A stretch of 64,000 bases of DNA from a bacterium (GTDB lineage Bacteria > Planctomycetota > Planctomycetia > Planctomycetales > Planctomycetaceae), in contig WGME01000004.1 of NCBI GenBank assembly GCA_016125225.1, positions 186,001 through 250,000 of the forward strand. Reading direction: 5' to 3'. Positions 19,098 to 27,071 of the stretch are shown piece by piece. Each line of letters opens with the position of its first letter. Position 1 is the first letter of the stretch. A program made the translations under genes and the position numbers. The notes below the pieces were generated by a model. The model was not told the origin of the DNA and searched no databases. It saw nothing but the letters and a program-made list of their open reading frames with translations.

Positions 19098-19426
19098 CGG
19101 AAGCTCAATGCTCCCTGATATTGATTGTTGCCGGGATGGTGGCGACTTTGGGGGGAGTCGCGTTGTGGATGACGGGATCTCGCATTGAACCCGCACGGAT
19201 GAGTGTGTTACTGGCCTTTGCATTGGCTGTGAGCTTGGTCGCTGTGGGACGCTGGCAGCAAACCGCCGCGGCCGATGTATTGAGCTGGTGGCTGATGTTG
19301 ATGGCCTTGCCCCTGCTCTGGCCGACCGCGACGTCGCCCGCAAAAACAGTGGATCACGAACGCCCACCCGAGGGGACCTTCCCGGCGGTGACCGCATTGC
19401 ACCAGGAGGCGTCAAGCGATGCCTGA
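19094..19426 (+). CDS. small three-helix membrane protein, possible NuoK-like subunit
   Basis: 110 residues with three membrane helices in the first 80, the size and topology of NuoK (about 100 residues). LILIVAGMVATLGGVALWM fits NuoK helix 1. The glutamates that NuoK uses for proton movement in helices 2 and 3 have no counterpart: helix 2 (MSVLLAFALAVSLVAVG) and helix 3 (LSWWLMLMALPLLW) contain no acidic residue. A hydrophilic tail of about 30 residues follows. ATG at 19094 overlaps the previous stop, and its own end overlaps the NuoL-like start by 8 nt, so translation is coupled. If it is not NuoK, it is an unknown small membrane protein. Confidence 0.45.
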   Translation: MTEAQCSLILIVAGMVATLGGVALWMTGSRIEPARMSVLLAFALAVSLVAVGRWQQTAAADVLSWWLMLMALPLLWPTATSPAKTVDHERPPEGTFPAVTALHQEASSDA

Positions 19427-21386
19427 GGCGTTGATCGGGGCATTGCTGGTAGTCCCACTGGTGGGGGCGTTGACAGCCGCATGGTTGCGACGCGGTTTGC
19501 AATCGTCGACCGTGCCAATTGGTCTCTGCGGCGTCGTGCTCTTGCAGTGGTGCGCAGTTCTGGGATGGCTGTCATGGGGGCAGGATGCGGATGTCCTCAC
19601 CTGGCCATTCCACAAGGCCGGTTCCACATATTCGTCGATCACAATGACGATCGATCTGACGCGGGCATTCGCACTGTTGACAACGGCGAGCGCGCTAGGG
19701 GCCGTATTGTGGTCGCCCTCCGAAAAACTGTGGTCGCTGTTTCAACACCGTTGCGGCTGGTGGGTGTTATGTCTGGCGAATTTGTTCTGGCTGAGTGATG
19801 ACCATCGGATCTCACTGCTGGCTCAGGCGGGACTTCTGGGCGTGGGGTGTCTCTGGGTGGCCTGGTCCTCGCCTCATGCCTCCGCTCCTGTGACGGCCCG
19901 TCAGATGTGGATCACGCTGACCTGTGGCGATGTGGTGTTATGGGCGATGGCGTTGTGGTGGTTTTTGCAGTTTCAAACAACCAGTTGGAGTGCAGGCTCG
20001 CGGCTGACTGACTGGCAGGGCTGGGCCGAGTCGGCTCCCGTCGTCGTCACCACGTGCGGACTTGCGTTATGGTGCGGCGTACTCGCAAGAGGCCTGCAGT
20101 TTCCGCTGGGGTCTCTGTGTGACCGCGTCAGCGAACTTGATGGCCGCGCGTGTGGATTGTTGTTCGGCATCATTCTGGCACCGATCGGCTGGCGCTACCT
20201 CAGCGCGGCGTCACCAGTCTTCTGGCTCTCACCGGAAAGTTATCATCTGGTGCAGGGGGCGGCGATGTTATCCGCCGGGTTATCGGCCTGGTTCAGTCTC
20301 TGCTCGGTCGATCCGCGGGTGAAACTGGCGTGGCTTGGCAGCTGGCAAGGGTCGTTCGTGATCGCCGCCTTATTGACCGATGCTGACACGGGACCCCGAC
20401 TCAGTTTACTGCTGTGGACATCGGGGCTGTGTGTGATCGCGGTCTGGTTCGGACTGTGGGTGACAGAATGCGATGGAGCAACAGCGTCAGCAGCCACATC
20501 GCCGGCCGAACACGAGTCGACGGTGGAGGAACCGGTGATCTTTTCTTTCACCAGTTGGCAGTCGGGTCGGCAGCAGAGTTTTTCATGGTCGGCGATGTCA
20601 CGCACGCTGCAGCAGGCGGGCAACCCGTTCGGGCGCACGGAAGCGGCCCCTGCGGTTCCTCGACACGTGACGGCGGTCGGAGGCCCCGGCATGGCCACCT
20701 GCCTGTCTCTGTTGTTGGCGCTGGGACCGCTGGCGGTGTGTGCGGCCTGGCCTGTGGGGACAGTCTTGACGAACAGGCCCGATGAATCAAAAGCCATCGC
20801 AAGCTCCCCGATGTCGGAGGTTTCTCTGGGTTCGTTGCTCGCACTGACAGCCGGGTTATGGGCATTGACGCGGTTGGTGATGACTACGCAACGGGCAACG
20901 ATTCCGGCATCAGCTCGGCTGTGGTGTCTGGTGGGAGTGTTGCCACTGGTTCCCTGGCTGGTCTTTGGAGTGATTGCGGAGGTCCATCCCGGTTGGGCCC
21001 GCGTATCTCCCAACCTGCAGACCATGGCGACAGGCATCGCGGTTCTGGTCGGCATCGTTTGCGGCTGGGCCGGGGGATCGTCAACCGGTGCCAACGTCCG
21101 CCGGACGAGTTTCGAAACACTGAAGCGTCTGGGACAACGACGATTGTATGTCTCGCAGTTGTGGTTGCTGGGACTCAATCTGCCGTTGCGGGCAGCGGCT
21201 CAACTGTTGCGATTTCTCGATTGGTTTCTGATTGATGGTGTCTTGTTGAAGGGGATGGGTTGGCTGTTGAGCCAGAGCCGCCGATCGGATGACGATTTGC
21301 ATCCTCACGAGGCAGGGTTCTATGCTCTGTCGGTCGGGATGGGAGCCTTGGCCGTGGCCTTCACGTTAATGTGGCTGTCCCAATAA
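19419..21386 (+). CDS. divergent NuoL-like (complex I/antiporter-type) membrane subunit
   Basis: 655 residues with many membrane helices. Homology to NuoL shows in the order of motifs: LLGVGCLWVAW (NuoL WEGVGLCSYLL), CGDVVLW (VGDVFLA), ARGLQFPLGSL (GKSAQLPLQTW), SPESYHLVQGAAML, and a C-terminal WFLIDGVLLKGMGWLL plus EAGFYALSVGMGALAV, matching the lateral-helix end of NuoL. By my alignment the key proton-path residues are changed: E144 to Leu140, K229 to Arg224, H254 to Phe249. A hydrophilic insert of about 75 residues (near 350-425) interrupts the membrane part. Predicted location is the inner membrane; proton pumping by the usual route looks impaired or altered. Confidence 0.7.
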   Translation: MPEALIGALLVVPLVGALTAAWLRRGLQSSTVPIGLCGVVLLQWCAVLGWLSWGQDADVLTWPFHKAGSTYSSITMTIDLTRAFALLTTASALGAVLWSPSEKLWSLFQHRCGWWVLCLANLFWLSDDHRISLLAQAGLLGVGCLWVAWSSPHASAPVTARQMWITLTCGDVVLWAMALWWFLQFQTTSWSAGSRLTDWQGWAESAPVVVTTCGLALWCGVLARGLQFPLGSLCDRVSELDGRACGLLFGIILAPIGWRYLSAASPVFWLSPESYHLVQGAAMLSAGLSAWFSLCSVDPRVKLAWLGSWQGSFVIAALLTDADTGPRLSLLLWTSGLCVIAVWFGLWVTECDGATASAATSPAEHESTVEEPVIFSFTSWQSGRQQSFSWSAMSRTLQQAGNPFGRTEAAPAVPRHVTAVGGPGMATCLSLLLALGPLAVCAAWPVGTVLTNRPDESKAIASSPMSEVSLGSLLALTAGLWALTRLVMTTQRATIPASARLWCLVGVLPLVPWLVFGVIAEVHPGWARVSPNLQTMATGIAVLVGIVCGWAGGSSTGANVRRTSFETLKRLGQRRLYVSQLWLLGLNLPLRAAAQLLRFLDWFLIDGVLLKGMGWLLSQSRRSDDDLHPHEAGFYALSVGMGALAVAFTLMWLSQ

Positions 21387-21469
21387 CCCGATTTCGTCAG
21401 ACCGCATCGGTCTCGGTTATCGATTGGTGTTGATTCATTTCCTCGAACTTAAGTGGCGGCGCTCGAAAC

Positions 21470-23095
21470 GTGTGGGAGACGATCGAAACGTCGGGACCGC
21501 TGTGGCTGGCCCTGCTGGTGATTTCGCCAGTCTTGGGCGCCCTTGCCACGCTTTGGGCGGGACGCTCTTCCAACACGGTGGCCCGACAGACGGCGATCGC
21601 GCAAGCCAGTGTCACGGCTTTGCTCGCGACCATTCTGATCAGCCTGTCGGGACAAGTGGCATCAGGCGATACCGAAGCAACGGGGCCACAAGGTCTGCAA
21701 ATTCCCTATTGGTCCTGGACGGTTGATGCCCCCGCATCGCCGCCGTGGTCGATCGAGGTAGCTCTCTCCTTGGGTATGGAATCTGTGAATCGTCCGCTCT
21801 TGCTCGCGGTCCCCTGGCTGGCGGTCGCGAGTTTGATTCTGACATCGCCGCAACGTCCGCCCTTGTTCTATGCTGGCGTGTTGTGCGTGGAAGCGTTGGC
21901 ATTGATCCACTTTGCCGCTCAGGATGCCGTCACCTGCCTGGGGTCGGCCGAATTATTGATCGGTCTGTGCTGGTGGCTAACCGGGTGGTATGGCAGCAGC
22001 GAGCGACGAGCGGCGGCCCAGCGTTATGCCGCCATAGCCTGGCTGGGCCAGCGACTCTGGTGGTTTGCCTTGCTGGCGTTGGCTATGGCTGCGGTGTGGG
22101 TGCAACTGGAACTGCGGTCGTCTCCCACCGCCATCGAATTCGGCTGGTCGCAACTAGCGGTTCTGTTGCCGCGGTTCGTCTCGCGCTACATCTCCAGTTT
22201 TGAATACTGGGCCGTGACTTCATCGCTGATCGTCATGGTCTTTGCGGCGGGTTTGTTCATCCGCAGTGCATTGGTTCCCTGCCATGGGTGGTTGCCGTTG
22301 TGGATTCAGGAAGCCCCGCCGGCTTTGGTGATTCTGCAAACAGGCGGATTGGGGTTAATGGCCGGGGCATTGTACCTGCACACGTTGGCCCCATTGTGGG
22401 CGGTGCAACCCGTCCCCTTTTCCTGGGGCCTGTATGGCGGCGCGATCACCGCGATCGTGGGGGGATTCCTCGCCCTGGCACAAACCGATTTGCGAAAGTT
22501 TGTGACCTACGCCTGGCTCAGCCGACATGGCTGGGGTTGGATGGGCATCAGTCTGGCCACGGCCGCCGATGTCCGTGCGGGTTGGCTTTCCTTGTGTGGA
22601 TCGGCTTGGGAATTTACGGCCGTGTTTTGTGCCGTCCTGCTGCTCGAAAGCCGCTACAACACTCGAGAAATTGATGCCTTTGGCGGGCTGTCGCGCAAGT
22701 GCCCACGACTCGCTGCCGTAAGTTGCCTTGTTGCCTGGTGGGCGGTCGTCAGTCCGTGGTTGCCGTGGTCGCAGGACATGTGGGCCTGGCAAGCGACATT
22801 GCTGGGGATCGCTCCGGGGTGTTGGCTGATGGGCATCGTGGGGCAACTGTTGGTGGCTTGGTCCACCGTCTGGTTGTTGCAACGAATTTACTTCGGCCGC
22901 TTGCGGGAACCACTTCCCGACCCCCGTTTTTTCACGGCGAGTTCACCGCAACCCGAGACTCCCTCATGGCACGCTCCTCCGGTATTGGATGTGGTGATTG
23001 ATGACCTAACGCCCCTGGAAATCTTCGCGGTCCTCATTCCAGCCGGTTTGAACTTTGTCATCTGCAGCGGAGTGCTGGAGGGCATCGCACGATGA
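21470..23095 (+). CDS. divergent NuoM-like (complex I/antiporter-type) membrane subunit
   Basis: 541 residues, about 14 membrane helices. SAELLIGLCWWLTGWYG keeps the glutamate equivalent to NuoM E144 (here E161). VPCHGWLPLWIQEAP matches the conserved PLHGWLPDAHSQAP loop, and the lysine before it (K234 in NuoM) is Arg265. ALAQTDLRKFVTYAWLSRHG matches AFAQTDIKRLIAYTSVSHMG. The helix that carries K265 in NuoM (here ILQTGGLGLMAGALYL) has no lysine. The start is GTG at 21470 after an 84-nt gap, the only sizeable gap in the operon; its stop overlaps the next gene as ATGA. This is the best-preserved member of the set. Confidence 0.75.
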   Translation: MWETIETSGPLWLALLVISPVLGALATLWAGRSSNTVARQTAIAQASVTALLATILISLSGQVASGDTEATGPQGLQIPYWSWTVDAPASPPWSIEVALSLGMESVNRPLLLAVPWLAVASLILTSPQRPPLFYAGVLCVEALALIHFAAQDAVTCLGSAELLIGLCWWLTGWYGSSERRAAAQRYAAIAWLGQRLWWFALLALAMAAVWVQLELRSSPTAIEFGWSQLAVLLPRFVSRYISSFEYWAVTSSLIVMVFAAGLFIRSALVPCHGWLPLWIQEAPPALVILQTGGLGLMAGALYLHTLAPLWAVQPVPFSWGLYGGAITAIVGGFLALAQTDLRKFVTYAWLSRHGWGWMGISLATAADVRAGWLSLCGSAWEFTAVFCAVLLLESRYNTREIDAFGGLSRKCPRLAAVSCLVAWWAVVSPWLPWSQDMWAWQATLLGIAPGCWLMGIVGQLLVAWSTVWLLQRIYFGRLREPLPDPRFFTASSPQPETPSWHAPPVLDVVIDDLTPLEIFAVLIPAGLNFVICSGVLEGIAR

Positions 23096-24492
23096 TGCTC
23101 CCCGTGGGAATTTGGATCACATTAGCAGCGGCCGCGTTGTGGTTTCTGCTGCCGACCCGCTGGCACACACGTGGGGTTCGATTATTCTTGAACCTCGCCG
23201 TGGTAGCAGGAGTCGTTACCCCGCTGGTGTGGCCCACCGCGACGATGGACTCTGCTTGGCTGTGGGGGGCGGCAGCCGTGTGGTGGCTTTGCCATCAATT
23301 CGCCGCGGGATCAGACCGTGCCTTATCCACTCAGGTCTGGGGACGGTACACGGCCGTGCTGGCGGGTCTGCAGGGGTTGGTGGTCGCTGAGGATCTAGTG
23401 ACCTGGGTTCTCGCTTTGGAACTCACACGTTTCGGCACCGCTATTGACAGTGATGATTCGCAGGAACTGGCCGACCACAGTTGCCGTTGGCTGCTGGTGG
23501 CTGGTGTGGTCGGTTGGCTCGGAGTGACCGGCACGATCTCGTTCTCAGAATCTCGGCAAATTCTCGATCTGACCTATGCCGTCCCCGTGGGAGGATCGGC
23601 GTTGGGACGGCCGTCGATTGTGCTGGTGGGTTCCCTCGCCCTCATGGTCTGCGGGTTGATCGCTCCAGTCTTGTTGACCGCCTGCCGTCCTGTGCCCACG
23701 ACATCGCCTTCCATCTGGTGGTCGTCGCTGGCAGGTCGCGAACTCGCGGCTGGTGCGGCCTTGATGGTATGGCTCAAGGGGGGACTGACGGGTCTGGAAA
23801 CCCCGGTGGTTGTGCTGGTGATGGTTGCCGTGTTGTGTGCCTGGGGGTTTGCCGTTCGCAATCTGGCAGACGGACAACGTCTCGATTTTAACCTCACGGC
23901 GATCAGCTTAGTCACGTGGAGCATCTGGCTCCTTACGACGATCTGCTTCCTTGGGAAGCCGACCTTTGTGGAAACGCCGGGAGCTTTGGTGACCAGCCTG
24001 ATTCCCGATCGGCTCATCGCGATGACGGTCTTCCATTGGACACTGGCCCAAGGTGGACTGTTACTCGGTACGCTCTGTTTGCTCCTCGACCGACCCGGAC
24101 CGTGGTATCGCGATCAGTTGCGTGGGTTAGGCCAACTGGCACCGCAGCGCGCCGTGCTGTTTTTGGTGACGTTGGCGAGTCTGACCGGGTTCCCCCTCAC
24201 TTGGGGATTCTGGACGCAACTTGTCTGCGGATTGTCTTTGCTTGGAATCCATGTCGCGGGCAATAACGATCTTGTCCTGTCGCACTTTGGGTTACGCAGT
24301 CTGGCCATCATCTCCGGACTCATGTTGGCTGCGACCTTGGCTTGTGGTGGGAGAATGGCCCGTCTGCTGATTCTCGAATCACCCGTCGGTCGTGACCTGC
24401 CCGCTCACCGATTCTGGCACATCACCTGGGCCGTTGCCATTTCGTTGGCACTCGTGATTGTCGGAGTTGTGCCCCGGCTGTTACACCCCTAG
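23092..24492 (+). CDS. divergent NuoN-like membrane subunit
   Basis: 466 residues, about 12-13 membrane helices. VTWVLALELTRFGT lines up with the NuoN block FLGIELISLPLFG, keeping the glutamate (E110), and RAVLFLVTLASLTGFPLTWG matches the NuoN late motif MTVMMLSLAGIPMTLGF. The NuoN PFHLWTPD loop with its preceding lysine is not recognisable. It is the last gene of the operon, in the place nuoN takes in nuo operons. No terminator is evident in the 170 nt that follow. Confidence 0.65.
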   Translation: MMLPVGIWITLAAAALWFLLPTRWHTRGVRLFLNLAVVAGVVTPLVWPTATMDSAWLWGAAAVWWLCHQFAAGSDRALSTQVWGRYTAVLAGLQGLVVAEDLVTWVLALELTRFGTAIDSDDSQELADHSCRWLLVAGVVGWLGVTGTISFSESRQILDLTYAVPVGGSALGRPSIVLVGSLALMVCGLIAPVLLTACRPVPTTSPSIWWSSLAGRELAAGAALMVWLKGGLTGLETPVVVLVMVAVLCAWGFAVRNLADGQRLDFNLTAISLVTWSIWLLTTICFLGKPTFVETPGALVTSLIPDRLIAMTVFHWTLAQGGLLLGTLCLLLDRPGPWYRDQLRGLGQLAPQRAVLFLVTLASLTGFPLTWGFWTQLVCGLSLLGIHVAGNNDLVLSHFGLRSLAIISGLMLAATLACGGRMARLLILESPVGRDLPAHRFWHITWAVAISLALVIVGVVPRLLHP

Positions 24493-24719
24493 CCAATGGA
24501 TCGTGGTGACCGACTTCACCGTGGCAGAAGTCGTGTGAAACAGCCCGCTCTACGCCAGAATGCACGAACATCGCATGTCACGCTTGCGGCAACTGGCACG
24601 GCATGCGACGATTCCCGCACATACGGGGTCATTCACAACGCCCGCCGGGTGATTTTTGCTAGGTGTTGACCCTGTTGGAACTTCCATCGCGGGAAGCGGT
24701 TGGGATATCGCACGACGTC

Positions 24720-25904
24720 ATGACTACGCCTTTGATTACCGAACAGAGCGAGTTCAACGAACTCTGCGACCATATTCGTGCCTCCGGAGCGGTGGCGTTC
24801 GATACGGAATTTGTCTCGGAATTTACCTACCGACCAGAACTTTGCCTGGTGCAGTTGGCGACCCGTGAACGCTGCGTTGCCGTCGATCCGTTCGCTGTTC
24901 CCGACTTATCGGCCTGGTGGGAGATCATGGCCGATGACCAGACCGACATCATTGTGCATGGCGGGCGCGAAGAGGTTCGTTACTGTCTGCACTATGCCGA
25001 TCGGCCACCGGGTCGGTTATGGGATGTGCAGGTTGCGGAAGGTCTGCGGGGCCGCAGTTTTCCTCTCGGCTATGATGCATTGGTCAAGCGCGTGCTGGGC
25101 CGCAATGCCCATGGTCGCGAGACTCGCACCGATTGGCGCCGCCGACCTTTGACCGACCAGCAGATTGCCTACGCCGTCGACGATGTCCGCCATGTTCTGG
25201 AAATCTGGGATCGTCAGAAGCAGTCACTCGGAAACTTAAAACGGCTGCATTGGGCGACCGCGGAATTTGACCGCATGATTTCGGAAGTCGCCGCCGAGCG
25301 TGGTCCGGAGGCCTGGACACGTCTGTCAGGGCTGCAGAAGCTGCCGCGACGGGAACTGGCTGTTATCCGGGCTATTCATCGCTGGCGTGAAAACGAAGCT
25401 TCCACGCGGAACCGGCCATTACGCAAAGTGCTGCGAGATGATCTGGTGATTGAACTGGCTCGCCGCCGTCCGACCAGTGAAGTTGATCTGCTGGCCTGTC
25501 GGGACCTCAATCGACCGGAGTATCGGAAAGCTGCCCCGGAGATTCTGGCGGCGATCGCCGAGGCTCTGCAGTCCGACCCTTCGACTTGGCCGGAACTTCC
25601 AAAGCTGCTCAGTAACGACAAGAGTCACGATGAACAGGTGATTGGCCAACTGTTGGGACTGGCATTGGCCAATCGCTGTGCCGAACTGAATGTCGCGATG
25701 GGGTTGGTGGGCAAGGTGGCCGACCTGCGGCACCTCGTGCGCTGGCACGTTTATAATGAGCGAGAAGGCGACCCGCCCCGTTTGACCCAGGCTTGGCGTG
25801 CCGAAGTCTGCGGCGATCTGCTGACCGATGTGCTCGATGGCAAAATTCTCCTGCGCGTGGCAGACCCACAGTCGGACCACCCTCTCGTTTTTGAACGCCG
25901 ATAG
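24720..25904 (+). CDS. rnd: ribonuclease D family 3'-5' exonuclease with HRDC-like C-terminus
   Basis: 394 residues from ATG 24720, a start that puts the Exo I motif FDTEF at D28/E30 as in E. coli RNase D (E. coli positions from memory). Exo III YAVDDVRHV gives Y151 and D155, also matching. In Exo II the segment VHGGREEVRYC has Glu85 where RNase D has Asp85. An HRDC-like region follows (GPEAWTRLSGLQKLPRRELA, RNRPLRKVLRDDLVIELARR). Expected role: trimming of tRNA and other stable RNA 3' ends in the cytosol. The frame is open 57 nt further upstream. It is probably monocistronic, ending near a dispersed palindrome. Confidence 0.92.
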   Translation: MTTPLITEQSEFNELCDHIRASGAVAFDTEFVSEFTYRPELCLVQLATRERCVAVDPFAVPDLSAWWEIMADDQTDIIVHGGREEVRYCLHYADRPPGRLWDVQVAEGLRGRSFPLGYDALVKRVLGRNAHGRETRTDWRRRPLTDQQIAYAVDDVRHVLEIWDRQKQSLGNLKRLHWATAEFDRMISEVAAERGPEAWTRLSGLQKLPRRELAVIRAIHRWRENEASTRNRPLRKVLRDDLVIELARRRPTSEVDLLACRDLNRPEYRKAAPEILAAIAEALQSDPSTWPELPKLLSNDKSHDEQVIGQLLGLALANRCAELNVAMGLVGKVADLRHLVRWHVYNEREGDPPRLTQAWRAEVCGDLLTDVLDGKILLRVADPQSDHPLVFERR

Positions 25905-25944
25905 GCGATCCTCACGCCCAGAGTGACAATCCTGCGAGAGAAGC

Positions 25945-25966
25945 CTAGGGATCGCGATCCCTGGGT
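25945..25966. repeat. 22-bp palindrome, copy 2 of 3 (one mismatch)
   Basis: CCTAGGGATCG with its near-perfect complement, 40 nt after the rnd stop. It belongs to the same family as 15659-15680 and 46833-46854 and is inverted relative to copy 1. Confidence 0.85.
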
Positions 25967-26140
25967 GTCGATGGGGCGAATTTGACACCCCACTCGCAGA
26001 CCGGCAGATTTTGCCGCATCGGATTGCCGGAATGTCACCGCATTCGCAAATAGTTCATACATCGCGTTTTAGCGAGATCCGTTGAGGGTTCCCGTCAAGA
26101 AAAGTTCACACGTCTGCCGACGTTAAACCTCAACGCCAAT

Positions 26141-26168
26141 TGACTTAAGGTGCATCTTCCTCCATAAT
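26141..26168 (+). promoter_or_regulatory. candidate sigma70-type promoter of speD
   Basis: TTGACT (five of six) at 26141-26146, a 16-nt spacer, and CATAAT (five of six) at 26163-26168. Transcription from here gives a leader of about 260 nt. Confidence 0.5.
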
Positions 26169-26437
26169 TCTGGGTTCCCCCGGAATGGGGTGTTCTGGAA
26201 GTACGCCGAAGGTAAGGCGTACGTGTTCGCGGCTCGAACCAGCCGCAGCTAGCTGTTTGTGTGAGTGGGACCACATCAGCGCCATCGCGTGAGTGATGGT
26301 TTTGTCCCGTGAGAATCGAATGTCGCCACCAAGGTTCGGGGTGGACGAGGAACAGGATTGTATGTCCTGCAGATCGCAGTCGTGGCTCACATGGGCCGTG
26401 TCAGCACCTGGATAGCTACTTACAAGGGAGAGCTTTG

Positions 26438-26851
26438 ATGGAGCACTTGGGTCAGCATGTCATCATCGAATTGTGGGGGTGTAACGACAGCATCAATGAT
26501 GCTGAACTGGTCAGGACGGCGATGCTGAATGCCGTCACAGCAGCGCAAGCCACGCTGCTCGACCTGAACGTCCACACGTTCAGTCCGCACGGTGTGACGG
26601 GAGTCGCCGTGCTCTCTGAGTCCCATCTCTCGGTGCATACCTGGCCCGAGTATGGTTATGTGGCCGCCGACGTATTTACCTGCGGCGACACCACAAAGCC
26701 ACGTCTGGCAGCCGATGTGCTGCGAAAGGCGTTTGGTGCCAACCGGTGTGAGGTCAAAGAACTCATTCGGGGCATCATGCCACCTTCGAGTGCTTCACAG
26801 CGTCAGGCCCGTCCGAAACTGGCCGTCGCTGGCGAAGCCGCCGCCGTCTAG
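26438..26851 (+). CDS. speD: S-adenosylmethionine decarboxylase proenzyme
   Basis: 137 residues, the normal size of the bacterial class 1B enzyme. The self-cleavage site is intact in LSESHLSVHTWPEYGY: cleavage at Glu61-Ser62 yields the pyruvoyl group, with His67 and Cys82 (FTCGD) as catalytic residues. It supplies decarboxylated AdoMet as aminopropyl donor for spermidine; the spermidine synthase gene is not in the window. ATG 26438 has AAGGGAGAG 6-14 nt upstream; the frame is open to 26309, but the extra residues are not conserved. It is monocistronic, between a strong promoter and a strong terminator. Confidence 0.95.
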   Translation: MEHLGQHVIIELWGCNDSINDAELVRTAMLNAVTAAQATLLDLNVHTFSPHGVTGVAVLSESHLSVHTWPEYGYVAADVFTCGDTTKPRLAADVLRKAFGANRCEVKELIRGIMPPSSASQRQARPKLAVAGEAAAV

Positions 26852-26890
26852 TCTGCCGGACGGATCTCCTGAAACGATAAAGAGTTATAG

Positions 26891-26922
26891 CGCCGCATGA
26901 GTTCGCTCATGCGGCGTTTTTT
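26891..26922 (+). terminator. intrinsic terminator of speD
   Basis: A perfect 11-bp stem (26891-26901 with 26906-26916), a stable TTCG tetraloop, and six T residues. This is the strongest terminator in the window. Confidence 0.92.
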
Positions 26923-27071
26923 CTTGACGAATCCTTCACATGCTTACTCGCATTTGTGAAGCCGTGGATTTCGGTGGCGAATCGACGTTGTCATAGGGTA
27001 TCTTGGGATCGTGATCGGTGCTTGCACCGCGTCGCTCCCGCCCCACCTGCCCGCGTATCGAGTCCATCCCC

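Larger units (their letters stand above)
25905..26437. other. intergenic region with palindrome, promoter and long speD leader
   Basis: It holds the palindrome at 25945-25966, then a good promoter at 26141-26168, then about 260 nt of leader rich in short inverted repeats: GTACGCC 26201-26207 with GGCGTAC 26216-26222, and GCGGCT 26229-26234 with AGCCGC 26241-26246. No credible gene is present; short frames across it have no Shine-Dalgarno site or family resemblance. Confidence 0.55.

Noticed and set aside
20243-21178. Long antisense frame (311 residues) inside the NuoL-like gene
   Set aside because: It is opposite a coherent membrane protein with family motifs, has low-complexity sequence without domains, and no ribosome site; it arises from G/C-rich codon bias.
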